From JAGIBJ01 sp032119795 (lineage in GTDB: Bacteria; Actinomycetota; Thermoleophilia; Solirubrobacterales; Solirubrobacteraceae): a DNA stretch of 64,000 bases. Positions 26,577 to 36,104 of this stretch are shown in pieces. A program made the position numbers and the translations under genes. Numbering within the stretch: the first letter of the stretch is position 1; every line of letters starts with the position of its first letter. The notes beneath the pieces were generated by a model. It saw only the letters and a program-made list of their open reading frames with translations. It searched no databases and was not told the DNA's origin. The stretch covers positions 6,252 to 70,251 of the forward strand of contig JAUMFO010000048.1 in the NCBI GenBank assembly GCA_032119795.1. Direction: 5' to 3'.

Positions 26577-28391
26577 CTACGACACGAGGATGCGCGCCTC
26601 GGCGGCGACACCGGGGACAAAGGGGAACGACCGGCTTTTGCCGACTTTGACCCGCACCGGGTAGGTGCCGCGCCGCGCCGCGAACTTCAGGCGTGTACGC
26701 CAGCGGCCGGAGTCGTCAGAGGTCGCCGTCTCAAACGTCTTCCACTGGCCCTGGTTGCGGACTTGGAGCGTCAGCGGCACGTCGCCGAGCGTGCCTGCGG
26801 GGCCCCGCAACGCTCCACTGAAGGTGACGTTCGCGGAAGGACGCACCCGCCTGGGAGCCTTGAACGACGTCGCAGCCGGAACCGCGACCGTCACACTCGC
26901 ACGAGCAGCGGGCGCCGCATCGCCGATCCGTGCCAGCCAGCTCAGGGTGACGCGGCCCGAGCTCGCGCCGCTCGGAACGACGATGCGGAATGTGCCGCCG
27001 GGTCCGGTGCCTGTCGGCCGCAGCGCGGTTGGGGCCACGAGTGCATCGGGCTGCCAGGTCACGTCGAGTTTCGCGCTCTCGACGGGACGACCGTCCGGGG
27101 TCTTCAACTCGCCGTAGATGGTGTCCTCGGATTTCGCGTCGAAGTCGTGGTGTAGCGCGCTTTGCGCCGGGCGGCCAAGGCAGAGCAGCCGGTGCTTCCT
27201 TGCGTACGACGCCGACTTGCACCGCTTGACCACGGAAGGCTTCGTCGATGGCTGCACTGCGGTGCCAGGCCACCAGGCCGTGAGTTGCGCCGCGTCTCCT
27301 GAGACGCGCGTGGTCCGGTCGAGCCATCCGTTTGGCGTGCCTGGCTTGCCCTCTCCGAACTCGATCGGGGTGGTATTGCGCACGAGTACGTCCCCGGTGG
27401 CAACAACCGTGCTGTTTCCAGCGGCATCTTCAACCAGGAGTCGTATCGTGTGGACCCCGTCGACCACGCTCCGGGAATCCCATCGGCCGGTCAACTGCGA
27501 GGTGAGGGAACACGGCACCTGCCTGAGGTAGTAGCGAAGCCCGTCCGCGCCGAGGGCCGGGGCGCATTCGGACCCACTCAGGCTTCTCTCCGCAGTGGCG
27601 ATCTTGCCGTCGACCTCGACGACGGACCGCAGCACTCCGGACCCGACATCGGCCGCGTTGAGCGAGTAGGTCAGCTGGTTGGTAGTCACTCCGCCGTAGG
27701 GCGCCATGTACGTGAGCAAAGAGCCACTCGCGTTCGAAAACGTCGGCGCGGCGGCATCAAACATCCGGGCGTCCGCCGCCTTGATCGAATACTGGCTGCT
27801 GCAATACGACGGCTGGCCGTCGCAGTACCCCGTGATCTGCACCGGTGGCACCTCGTGCTGGTGGGCCGGCGGCAGCGGGTCGATGAGCAGTCGGTTGTTG
27901 GCCGCCCACATCTCGTGTGGCGTCCCGACGATGGCGGTGTCCCGGATGCCGGTCGTGTCGCTCCCCGTCAGCTTCTCGTAGGTCTTGGAGGTCGTCGACT
28001 GAACGGGGCCCGTCACGACTTTGGTCTCGAGCACCGCGCTTGAGAGGAGCGCGCCCGCCGAGGCGGTCCGCCACAACTCGATACTGACGCCGCGCAACCC
28101 CGGGGCCGGAGACCAAGTCAGCGTCCCCGGCTGGCCGGACGGGAATGGATCGAGTGGGTAGACGAAGCCACACGGCACCGTCGGCTCAAAGGTCCACCCG
28201 TCCCTGGCCATGGGCGCATATTCCCCAGTCGGCCCGGCACACGACCAGGCGTGGTACATCCCCGGGGTGCTTGGAGTAACCCGATCGGGCGGGGCGATAG
28301 TGACCGAGGCCGCGCTCCCCGTCGGCGCCGACACGAAGAGCGCGACCGCAGTGACGGTCAGCGTCTGGAACAAGAGGTGCGTTGAGCGCAA
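26577..28391 (-). CDS. Secreted beta-rich protein, member 1 of a paralogous pair
   Basis: A 604-residue exported protein with signal segment LLFQTLTVTAVALFVSAPTGSAAS. It shares blocks with the 29.6-31.5 kb protein: TPGMYHAWSCAGP near the N-terminus, APGLRGVSIELWR, an Ig-like region with DVGSGVLRSVVEVDGK, a linker WPGTAVQPSTKPSVVKRC, and a C-terminal domain SFKAPRRVRPSANVTFSG to RRGTYPVRVKVGKS. No enzyme motif is visible; the Ig-like/Big-type repeats suggest a wall or surface role. The TTG start at 28391 is chosen by analogy with the paralogue and because AAAGGG lies 5 nt upstream. Confidence 0.75.
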   Translation of the reverse strand: MRSTHLLFQTLTVTAVALFVSAPTGSAASVTIAPPDRVTPSTPGMYHAWSCAGPTGEYAPMARDGWTFEPTVPCGFVYPLDPFPSGQPGTLTWSPAPGLRGVSIELWRTASAGALLSSAVLETKVVTGPVQSTTSKTYEKLTGSDTTGIRDTAIVGTPHEMWAANNRLLIDPLPPAHQHEVPPVQITGYCDGQPSYCSSQYSIKAADARMFDAAAPTFSNASGSLLTYMAPYGGVTTNQLTYSLNAADVGSGVLRSVVEVDGKIATAERSLSGSECAPALGADGLRYYLRQVPCSLTSQLTGRWDSRSVVDGVHTIRLLVEDAAGNSTVVATGDVLVRNTTPIEFGEGKPGTPNGWLDRTTRVSGDAAQLTAWWPGTAVQPSTKPSVVKRCKSASYARKHRLLCLGRPAQSALHHDFDAKSEDTIYGELKTPDGRPVESAKLDVTWQPDALVAPTALRPTGTGPGGTFRIVVPSGASSGRVTLSWLARIGDAAPAARASVTVAVPAATSFKAPRRVRPSANVTFSGALRGPAGTLGDVPLTLQVRNQGQWKTFETATSDDSGRWRTRLKFAARRGTYPVRVKVGKSRSFPFVPGVAAEARILVS

Positions 28392-28446
28392 ATCGGCCCT
28401 TTCAGCAGGCGCAGCGACGACGAGGTCCGTTACCGGCGGCCCGGCA

Positions 28447-28477
28447 ACGGACCGTTTCGAGACGAGCGACCGTATCG
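28447..28477 (-). promoter_or_regulatory. Conserved upstream element of paralogue 1
   Basis: Contains ACGGACCGTTT and ACGAGCGACCGTA (plus-strand reading) separated by 4 nt, repeated before paralogue 2. On the minus strand TACGGT within it is a candidate -10. Confidence 0.5.
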
Positions 28478-28482
28478 CAACC

Positions 28483-28513
28483 GCGGCGCCGACCCACGTG
28501 AAGCGGGCGCCGC
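28483..28513 (-). terminator. GC-rich hairpin after the lipase gene
   Basis: GCGGCGCC/GGCGCCGC (28483-28490 with 28506-28513) lies directly after the lipase stop on the minus strand. Confidence 0.45.
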
Positions 28514-28521
28514 AGCGTTGC

Positions 28522-29412
28522 CTAGAAGGGGACGGTGTAGTCGCAGCGCACCGGCACGGCATTGGCCGGGTCGAAGGCGTTGAGCGCCAGGCGGATCACG
28601 CTGGCGTCCCACGCCATCGCAATGTGGCCAACGATGCTCTTCGGGCAGACGTCCTGCACGTAGAAGTTCTGCACGCCGGGCTCCCGGATGAACGCCGTCT
28701 CCTTCGTCGTGGCCGTGTCGTGCGGCGTCACGAGCTTGTCGTTGCGAGATGCGATCATCGTGTACTGGATTCCGGGCTGCGCAATCGGCCCGTTGTTCAG
28801 CGCGCGGACCATCGGCGCGTCGGTGATCAGCTGCGTGCAGGCTTTGCAGCCGAACGCCTTCAGCACGAAGTCGACCTGTGGGCGCACATTCGCCCAATCG
28901 GCAAGGTAGACGGCCCCGGCAAACGACGTGCCGTGGTTGCCAGCTGCGATCCCGACGACCTTCGAGATCTTGGCGTTCATCCCCGGGAGCATCTTGGGGA
29001 TATACGACGCGAGCATGCCGCCTTCGGAGTGCCCGACGACGCCGACCTTCGCGGCGCCGGTCGCAGCCCGGACCTTGTCGATGAACGCGGCGATCTTGCG
29101 CGCCGACGCAGCGACGTCGGTAATGCCGCCGACCGGGATCCACGACACCGGCTGGCCGTACGTCAGATCGAACTCGCAGTACCCGTTGTTCTTGAGCGCG
29201 ACGCCCAGGCTGCCGCCAAGATCGTTGTCTTGGTTGCCGAGAAAGCCGTGCAGCACCACGACGGGCTCGGGGTGGGCCGCAGAGGGTTTGCAGTTCCAGT
29301 TGTTGCGGCCACTGGTAACGGGACTCGCGGAGGCATCGGCGGCGGCTCCGCCGAGAGTTGCGGCGAGCGCCAGCGCAGCGGCAAGGCCGGCGCGGCGAAG
29401 GATTCGGGACAT
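28522..29412 (-). CDS. Secreted lipase/esterase, class 2 lipase-like
   Basis: A 296-residue alpha/beta hydrolase with a signal peptide (LRRAGLAAALALAATLGGAAADASA). It has PVVVLHGFLGNQDN (oxyanion region), nucleophile elbow VVGHSEGGMLASY, a late ASRNDKLVTP (candidate acid) and CPKSIVGHIAM (candidate His). Paired cysteines (CKAC) may form a disulfide. The layout matches actinobacterial extracellular lipases of the LipA/EstA group, though GHSEGG replaces the more common GHSQGG. It lies between the two secreted paralogues, all on the minus strand. Confidence 0.87.
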   Translation of the reverse strand: MSRILRRAGLAAALALAATLGGAAADASASPVTSGRNNWNCKPSAAHPEPVVVLHGFLGNQDNDLGGSLGVALKNNGYCEFDLTYGQPVSWIPVGGITDVAASARKIAAFIDKVRAATGAAKVGVVGHSEGGMLASYIPKMLPGMNAKISKVVGIAAGNHGTSFAGAVYLADWANVRPQVDFVLKAFGCKACTQLITDAPMVRALNNGPIAQPGIQYTMIASRNDKLVTPHDTATTKETAFIREPGVQNFYVQDVCPKSIVGHIAMAWDASVIRLALNAFDPANAVPVRCDYTVPF

Positions 29413-29568
29413 AGAACTCTCGTTTGGACGGGGCGCCCTGGACAGGGGCGAGAGGGACGTCCCCAGACGGTAGCGACAATTACCCCAAAAAGGTGCGGAC
29501 CGTCACACAGCTGAGCAGTGCTTAACGGGTGCTGCGCAATCGAGCGCGGTCCGGTCGCTCGACTGGCG

Positions 29569-31500
29569 TCAGGAGACCCGAACGCGCGACTGCGCCGCGA
29601 CGCCGGGCACGAACGGGAACGTTGGGCTCTGGCCCACCTTCACGCGCACCGGGTACGTCCCGCGGCGCGGAGCGAACTGGATGCCCACGCCCCACCTGCC
29701 GGAGGCGTCGGTGGTCGCGGCCTCGAACGTCTTCCAACGTCCCTGGTTGAAGACTTGAAGCGTGATCGGCACGGCACCGAGCGACCCGGCGGGCCCGCGG
29801 AGCGTCCCGCTGAACTTCACCCTGGCGGACGGCCCAACCCGCCGCGGGGCAACGAAGCTCGTCGACGCCCCAACGGCCAACGTCGCCGAACCTTCCGCCC
29901 CGGCGACCGTGTCGGACACACGCGGGAACCAGCTGGCGGTGAAGCGGCGGGACCCGTCACCACGCGTGATCAGCACCTCGGCGGTGCCGTCGGCGCCGGT
30001 GATCACCGGATCGAGCGGTTTGGAGGCGGCGCCGACCGACGTCTGCTGAGATCTCAGCTGCACGCGGGCGCCGGCGATCGGGGCGCCGCCAGGCGTCTCC
30101 AGACGCACGCGGAGTTTGTCGGTGGTGGTCGCCGACCATGCCCTCTGCAGGCTGGTGGCCGCCGGCCGACCCACGCACCGCCACGGATACCGCTTCGCGT
30201 AACCCGCAGCGCGGCATCGCCGGACGATCGACGGCTTCGTCGAAGCCGCTCGGGCCGTGGCGGGCCACGTCAGTGTGACCTGCGCCGTGTCGCCGGTCGG
30301 CGCGGCGCCGGGGCCTGCTGATCCGTTGGGCTCCCCGCGCACTTCGTCCGGCGTACCAGGGCCGATCGCCGGTGTGGTGCCCGCGATCGGCGGGGCGGGC
30401 GTGGTCGGGCCGGGAACTGGTGACTTCGCCACGTTGTTCACGAGCACCTTGCCAGTGGCGGCGACCGCCGTGTGCCCGGCCGCGTCCTCGACGACCAGTC
30501 GCACGTCGTGGATGCCGTTCCCGACCGCCGTGGTGTCCCAGGAACCGCCGATGGAGGCGGTCAGCGGACACGGAACCTGCAAGACGTAGCCGCGCAGACC
30601 ATCGGATGCGGCGGTCGGGGCGCAGGTGGCAGACCCCGGAGCGGCGGACGTCGTGGTGACGACGCGCCCGTCCACTTCCAGCACGGCCTTGAGCACCCCC
30701 GATCCCACGTCGGATGTCTGGAGAGTGAAGCCCACAGCACCCGACTGCGCTGGCCGCTCAGATCCAAGCGCCGCCGCGAGCGCGCCTCCGGGGCTGCTCG
30801 TCGTCGGGGCGGTGGGGTCAAGCATTCTGGTGTCTGCGGCAAAGATCGAATACTGGGCTTGGCAGTCGTACTGCAACTCCCAGTTTGCGCAGCCTGCGAC
30901 GATCTGTACCGGCGGGACCTGCGCTTGATTCTCCGGCGCAAGCGGATCGATCAGGAGACGGTTCTCCGCGACCCGAGCCGCGGTGTCACTTCCGATCGTT
31001 GCTCCCGGCAAGCTGCGCGACAGAATCGACTCGTACTCCTCGATCGCCACTTGGTAGAAGCCATCCGGGTTCACGACGGATGGCCACTCCTCGATCCGGA
31101 CGTAACCCTGCCCCGGGGGTTGGACCGAGATACCGCGCGCCGAGGCCGCGATCGCATGGCGCCACAGCTCCATGCTCACGCCGCGCAAGCCTGGAGCCGG
31201 CTGCCACGTCATCCGGCGCTCGGACGCCGCTGAACCGGAGTTCTTGCCGACGGCCAGCCAGAACTTCCCGCCGCTCGAGCAGGTCGACGCCGGAGCAGGA
31301 GTCCAGCCGTCGACCGGCGCCGTGGCACCAGCGGGAGTCCGGCAGGACCACACGTGGTACATGCCGGTGCTGTTCGCGGTCGGCTGGTCTGGCGGGGTTT
31401 TGGCGTCCGACCAGCTCTCTGCCACGGCCGAGCCTGCCAAGGCGAGACACGCGGCGACGGCTGCTGAGAGGGAGCGGACTGCGAGCAGGGTGGGACGCAA
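29569..31500 (-). CDS. Secreted beta-rich protein, member 2 of a paralogous pair
   Basis: A 643-residue exported protein; signal segment RSLSAAVAACLALAGSAVAES. It shares with member 1 STGMYHVWSCRTP, APGLRGVSMELWRH, LLIDPLAP, QTSDVGSGVLKAVLEVDGR, the TKPSIVRRCRAAGYAKR linker and a C-terminal SFVAPRRVGPSARVKFSG to RRGTYPVRVKVGQS domain, where identity is highest. A Pro/Thr-rich stretch near residue 375 separates the halves. The start is TTG 31500 with AAGG 5 nt upstream. No catalytic motif is visible. Confidence 0.75.
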   Translation of the reverse strand: MRPTLLAVRSLSAAVAACLALAGSAVAESWSDAKTPPDQPTANSTGMYHVWSCRTPAGATAPVDGWTPAPASTCSSGGKFWLAVGKNSGSAASERRMTWQPAPGLRGVSMELWRHAIAASARGISVQPPGQGYVRIEEWPSVVNPDGFYQVAIEEYESILSRSLPGATIGSDTAARVAENRLLIDPLAPENQAQVPPVQIVAGCANWELQYDCQAQYSIFAADTRMLDPTAPTTSSPGGALAAALGSERPAQSGAVGFTLQTSDVGSGVLKAVLEVDGRVVTTTSAAPGSATCAPTAASDGLRGYVLQVPCPLTASIGGSWDTTAVGNGIHDVRLVVEDAAGHTAVAATGKVLVNNVAKSPVPGPTTPAPPIAGTTPAIGPGTPDEVRGEPNGSAGPGAAPTGDTAQVTLTWPATARAASTKPSIVRRCRAAGYAKRYPWRCVGRPAATSLQRAWSATTTDKLRVRLETPGGAPIAGARVQLRSQQTSVGAASKPLDPVITGADGTAEVLITRGDGSRRFTASWFPRVSDTVAGAEGSATLAVGASTSFVAPRRVGPSARVKFSGTLRGPAGSLGAVPITLQVFNQGRWKTFEAATTDASGRWGVGIQFAPRRGTYPVRVKVGQSPTFPFVPGVAAQSRVRVS

Positions 31501-31534
31501 AAGACCTTGAGAGGTTGAGCCGCCTCAGCACGAG

Positions 31535-31566
31535 ACGGACCGTTTTCCGGACGAGCGACCGTACCG
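31535..31566 (-). promoter_or_regulatory. Conserved upstream element of paralogue 2
   Basis: ACGGACCGTTT then 5 nt then ACGAGCGACCGTA, as before paralogue 1. The minus-strand TACGGT (31558-31563) is a candidate -10. Confidence 0.5.
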
Positions 31567-31572
31567 GAAAGA

Positions 31573-31601
31573 CGGCGCCAGGTCACGCGGGCCTGGCGCC
31601 G
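31573..31601 (-). terminator. Hairpin after the 1440-residue protein gene
   Basis: CGGCGCCAGG/CCTGGCGCCG (31573-31582 with 31592-31601), 18 nt past the stop on the minus strand, then GTCTTTCC. Confidence 0.6.
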
Positions 31602-31619
31602 CCGGATCGCTGCCTGCGA

Positions 31620-34600
31620 CTACCGCTTCTTGGCCAGCGTGAACTTCACCGAGGCGGTCGGCTTGAATGGCTTGGCGGCGTCGTCGAGGATGGAGAGCGT
31701 TGGCCGCAGCTTCTTCTGGTTGGCCTTCTTGCGCAGACTCTTGGCGTACTTCGACGTGAACTTCGTCGACTTTGCGGGGGCGGTTACGACGACGCCCGTC
31801 ACCTTCGCGGCGCCGATGCGGACGGTCAGCGTGCGGCCCTTGATCGTGCGGGTCACCTTCACCTTGCCCTTGGCTCCGGTGAGCTTCACCTTGATCGCGT
31901 TGCGAGCCTTCGCGCCTTTGGCGTAGCTGAAGCCCTTCGGCATCCCCAGGACGATTCGGCGCACGCCGCCGGCATTCTTGACGGTCAGCGTGTAGCCACG
32001 CTGCTTGCCATCCGGGCGGACGGTGAGCGCACCCGTCGCGCTGCCGGGGAGGCTGGTCGTCGAGCCGAACGACGACGTCTTGCCGTTGCAGCGCACCGGG
32101 AGGACGAACGGCTGCTGGGCGCCATGCTGCGCCGAGAGCGTCGCGTTGCTCGCGCCGGCGGCGCAGATGTCCTTGCCGATCTGAATCACGCCGTCGGCGC
32201 CACCCACGAACACCAGCGACATCCTTGAGATCGGCGTATCCGGGAGGTTGTCGAATTGCACGCGGATCCGCCCGGATGCGTCGATCTTCGTCGTCCCGAG
32301 CTGATCGAAGCTGATCTGGTCGCGGACCCGCAGCATGAGGCCCGGCAGCGTCTGCCCGGCGACCTTCACCAGGAAGATCGGAGCGTCGATCGGTTCAGGC
32401 AGTGCCGAGGTGATGATCTGTGCGGAGCCCACCTGCGCGTTGGCTGGGCAACCGCCCGCCGACGCCGTCTCAGGGTTCACGCATGCTCGCGCGTTGACGT
32501 TCTTGAGGTCGGTCGCAGCGTCGGCCGGCAGCAGGACGTCGGCGGCGCGCAAATTGCCGTTGCCCTCCGCCTGTTTGATCTCCGTCGTCACCGTCGGGTG
32601 GCCCTTCACGGCAACCTCGGCCGGGGTCCCGGTGAAGTCGAGCTGCATGGTTGGCTTCCAGTCGAGGCGCTCGCAGCCCGTCGCCTGGTAGCCGGCGGTG
32701 CTCGTGGCGCTCGCGCCGGCGGCCGAGCCAAAGCTCGCGGTGGCCGTCCGCGCGTCGCACGACGACGCGTTCAGCACCACACCAGGCTTGTCGATCGCAA
32801 TCGCAAGCTCGCCGATGCGCAGGGGAATGCCCTTGACCTGCGTCGGGATCGTGTCGGCCGTGATCTTCAGCTGGAGATCCGGCCCGGCGATGCGCAGCTT
32901 GGAGAGCGTTACGACGTTGCCGAGGTCGATCGGGCCGACCACCGCGGGCAGTACGAACGCCAGTCCGGCGATCGCGTCGCCGGATCCGGCCGTCATGTAG
33001 ACGCGGCCCTTCACCCTGAACGGCGCCGAGGCGACGCCGACGCTGGCGGTCACGGAACCAACGAGCGACTCCTCGCCGCAGGCCCCCGCCTCCGCACGAT
33101 CCAGTGCGCAGAGCGGCACGACCGTCAGCCGCCCAAGCAGGCCACGCGGCATGGTGAGGTCGAGCGAGGAGAGTGCCTGGTGGCCGGACGGCACCTTGAC
33201 GACCGTCGTGAGCGCGGTATCGGCGCCGGCCTGCGTGGTCGACGTGGCGAGCTCGACGGTCGGAGCAAACGCTGCTGGCTCGGGCGGGCAGTCCTGGTCG
33301 ATCGTCAGCGACGCCGTGCGGGTGACGGCGGCGCCCGTGTAGGGCGTCATCACGGCCGAGCCGGCGGCGCTCCCGCACGTCGGCGGCATCGCGAGGACGG
33401 GGGCGTCGCCGCCGCGCATCGCCAGCGAGAACTCGGTGAACCCGACGGGCGGCAACCCCGCAAACGTCGCGGTTGTACGACGGGTCGCCTCGTCGACGTC
33501 GATCGTGCCGACCAGCTTCACGCGAGCGTTCGCGCCGAGCGAGTCGCTGGTGGCGTCGATCATCACGCGGGCGAGGTGGCCGGGGACGGTGGTGCCGAGG
33601 TAGGCCTTGCCGCTGAGCTGCCCGACCGACGGGGTCTGGATCGTCGTCGTCCCCACCTGCGAGCCGCTGGGGCAGCTTGGATCGTCGAGATCGGCAGCGT
33701 GGAACTGCTCGTCGGAGCAGCCCACGAGGTCGCCTCGAGCGCCGGCCGACGGAGACAGCGAGACGCCCTCCGGAAGCGTGACCGCGATCTGCTTCGCTGG
33801 CGCCTGCGGATGCCCGCTGGTCGTCGGGGGCATCGTGACCGTGGTGGTCAGGCCGGCCGCAGCCGTCGCCGAGCCCGGGGTCGCGGAGAACGCGAGTGTG
33901 GGGGAGAACTCCATCGCGTCACAGCCCGTCACGCTCAGCGGCGTCGACACCGTGGCGGTCGTCCCCAGTGAGGACTTGAAGGTGCCGTCGACCGTATTGC
34001 CCACACAGATCGGTGGGTTCGTCAGGAAGTTGTCGCGGTTGAAGGTGAGTTTGAGTTCCTGTTGGTCGAGCTGCAGGCCGCGGATCGTCTCCGGGATGGA
34101 GCTGATCACGTCGACGCCGTAGTCCGGGCGCAGCACGAGCGACGCCTGAATCGTGATGTCGTCGACGTAGATCGGCCCGACCTGGACGGGGACCTTGATG
34201 AAGAGTCCCGCGACCGAATCGGCGTCCGGCGCGTCCGTCAGCGAGACGGTCCCGTTGAAGGTTCCAGGGGTGGTCGTCTGGCCGGCCAGGCTGCGGACGG
34301 TGCCGACCTGCGCGCCGGCGGGACAGGTTCCCGTCCCGGCCTGGGCGAGCGTGCAGCGCGGCACGCCCCCGAGGTTGGCGAGCATGCCGGGCGGCAGCGA
34401 CACCTTCGTCTGCACCATCGGCTCATCACCGACGGGCAAGGCGATGGTGGTGGTCCCGGTCGTCGCGGCGCCGGCCTGCGTCGGCGACGTCGTCATCGCG
34501 AGGGTGGGGCGGAACGCGCCTGGCGTCGGGCAGCTCTGTGACACGACGTAGTCGCTCGTCCGGGTCACGGGCGACGCCGACGAGTACGAGACGAGTTCGG

Positions 34601-35942
34601 CACTTCCGGGGAAGGTGCCGCAGAGCCGAGGCGACCTTGTGCCTGGGGTGTTGCCGCCTCGGAAGGTGAACGTGAAGCTCTTCACCGGCTGGGCGGGAAG
34701 GTTGTCGAGGGTGTTGGTCATCGTCCCGGTCTCGGGGTCGATTTCCACCCGCACGAGGAGCTTCACGCGCACGGCGTCGGCCTCAGGCCCGAGCTGGGCG
34801 ACGACGAAGAGCCGGATAATGTCGTTCGGGCCAGCCTGTGGCTGTGCAAGGAACACGTCTCCGGGCACCGGGCCGACGAGCGGTGAGTCCATCACGACCG
34901 TTCCGACCTTGCTGCCGGCCGGGCACGTGGCGGGAGCGAGGTTGGCGTAGCTGAACTGCGCGTCGGAGCAGTCGGCAAGGGTGCCGTCGGCGTTCGTGGA
35001 GCCCGTGAGCTGCACGCCCGCGGGCAGGATCAGCTTCGTCGACCGGATCGGCGCGGGGACCTTCGCCGCGGTGCCGTTAAACGGATTGCTCACGACGACC
35101 GAGAACTCCGCGGGCGCACTTGCTGGCGCCGGATTGGGCTGGAACGCCACCGACGGCGCGAACGGCGCAGCCCCACAGGCCGTCGGGGTGTAGTCGAAGG
35201 TGTCGGTGTCGACTGAGTTGTCGTAGGCCGTCGACGAGACGGTCGTCGTTGCCGGGATGCACTCGGCCGGGTTGAAGAAGAAGCCGGCGGCGCCGTTGCC
35301 ACCGATGTGGCCGTACATCGTCATGAGCATCGACTCGAGGGTGATGTCGAGTGGCACCGGCGGGAGACCCGGGATCACCGTGAGGTTGGCGGTCTTGGGC
35401 ATGTTCGGGACGAGGGCGCGGATGCCGTAGCTGCCGTCATCGCGGACGCGCATCTCGCCTTGGAGAAACATCTTGTCGCCGATGGGCGGCCGCACCGCGA
35501 TGCCGAGGCGACCGACCTCGGTGCCGGTCGCGGGGATCCGGTAGATCGAGCCGGGCGCGGTGATGTTGCCGATGACGGTCGTCTTCACCACGACGCTCGT
35601 GCTGCCGATCTGGGTGCTTGACGCGCACCCGTCGGCGAGGAAGGTGTTGAGCGGGCAGATCCCGGCGGCGCTGAGCACGCCAAGCTGGCCTTTGGGCAGG
35701 TCGAGCTGCAGCGACTTCGGCGTGGAGTCACGCGGGAAGGCGAGCGACAGCGAGAAGTTGCTGTAGGCCATCGCCTCCTTCGTCTCGCTCGGTTGAGCGT
35801 CCTGAACGTCGACGACGAATTCGGCGCTGGCCGCTGGTGCTCCCACGCCAGCGGCGAGGAGGGTAACTACCGCGGACGCCACGATCGTGGCGAGCCGCTG
35901 ACGGAGCGACGAGTTCGTCATTGCAACCTGCTGCGATCTCAC
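31620..35942 (-). CDS. Giant exported repeat protein (1440 aa)
   Basis: Signal segment LATIVASAVVTLLAAGVGAPAASA (about residues 16-40). The rest is built from about six units of roughly 210 residues, each holding a cysteine pair in a C-x(9-15)-C-P-x-G-[SA]-x-V-G-[TS] context, found near residues 97, 324, 528, 741, 942 and 1153. Several units also have F-x-G-G-x-x-P...C-G. The last about 170 residues are Lys-rich beta sequence without membrane anchor or sorting motif. Function unknown; the shape suggests a long surface fibre. GTG 35942 is fixed by AGGGGAGG 6 nt upstream; ATG 35921 is an alternative. Confidence 0.8.
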   Translation of the reverse strand: MRSQQVAMTNSSLRQRLATIVASAVVTLLAAGVGAPAASAEFVVDVQDAQPSETKEAMAYSNFSLSLAFPRDSTPKSLQLDLPKGQLGVLSAAGICPLNTFLADGCASSTQIGSTSVVVKTTVIGNITAPGSIYRIPATGTEVGRLGIAVRPPIGDKMFLQGEMRVRDDGSYGIRALVPNMPKTANLTVIPGLPPVPLDITLESMLMTMYGHIGGNGAAGFFFNPAECIPATTTVSSTAYDNSVDTDTFDYTPTACGAAPFAPSVAFQPNPAPASAPAEFSVVVSNPFNGTAAKVPAPIRSTKLILPAGVQLTGSTNADGTLADCSDAQFSYANLAPATCPAGSKVGTVVMDSPLVGPVPGDVFLAQPQAGPNDIIRLFVVAQLGPEADAVRVKLLVRVEIDPETGTMTNTLDNLPAQPVKSFTFTFRGGNTPGTRSPRLCGTFPGSAELVSYSSASPVTRTSDYVVSQSCPTPGAFRPTLAMTTSPTQAGAATTGTTTIALPVGDEPMVQTKVSLPPGMLANLGGVPRCTLAQAGTGTCPAGAQVGTVRSLAGQTTTPGTFNGTVSLTDAPDADSVAGLFIKVPVQVGPIYVDDITIQASLVLRPDYGVDVISSIPETIRGLQLDQQELKLTFNRDNFLTNPPICVGNTVDGTFKSSLGTTATVSTPLSVTGCDAMEFSPTLAFSATPGSATAAAGLTTTVTMPPTTSGHPQAPAKQIAVTLPEGVSLSPSAGARGDLVGCSDEQFHAADLDDPSCPSGSQVGTTTIQTPSVGQLSGKAYLGTTVPGHLARVMIDATSDSLGANARVKLVGTIDVDEATRRTTATFAGLPPVGFTEFSLAMRGGDAPVLAMPPTCGSAAGSAVMTPYTGAAVTRTASLTIDQDCPPEPAAFAPTVELATSTTQAGADTALTTVVKVPSGHQALSSLDLTMPRGLLGRLTVVPLCALDRAEAGACGEESLVGSVTASVGVASAPFRVKGRVYMTAGSGDAIAGLAFVLPAVVGPIDLGNVVTLSKLRIAGPDLQLKITADTIPTQVKGIPLRIGELAIAIDKPGVVLNASSCDARTATASFGSAAGASATSTAGYQATGCERLDWKPTMQLDFTGTPAEVAVKGHPTVTTEIKQAEGNGNLRAADVLLPADAATDLKNVNARACVNPETASAGGCPANAQVGSAQIITSALPEPIDAPIFLVKVAGQTLPGLMLRVRDQISFDQLGTTKIDASGRIRVQFDNLPDTPISRMSLVFVGGADGVIQIGKDICAAGASNATLSAQHGAQQPFVLPVRCNGKTSSFGSTTSLPGSATGALTVRPDGKQRGYTLTVKNAGGVRRIVLGMPKGFSYAKGAKARNAIKVKLTGAKGKVKVTRTIKGRTLTVRIGAAKVTGVVVTAPAKSTKFTSKYAKSLRKKANQKKLRPTLSILDDAAKPFKPTASVKFTLAKKR

Positions 35943-35969
35943 GAGCGACCTCCCCTGAAGTGCCGCTCA

Positions 35970-36004
35970 GTTACGCCGATGTAACCACAGTGATGCCCGT
36001 CACA
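35970..36004. promoter_or_regulatory. Two adjacent palindromes upstream of the giant-protein gene
   Basis: GTTAC-N6-GTAAC (35970-35985, perfect) and AGTGA-N6-TCACA (35989-36004, CRP/FNR-like) have centres 19 bp apart, 28-62 bp before the GTG start. They look like a pair of operator sites for dimeric regulators. Confidence 0.45.
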
Positions 36005-36104
36005 TGGCGGGACTCGGTATGAGGTGCGCTTCTGGCGCGTCGGCCCACGCTGCTCTAGACGGTTGTTCGACGCGCTCGCCCGGACACCCCTGGTCGCGGT
36101 CGCT

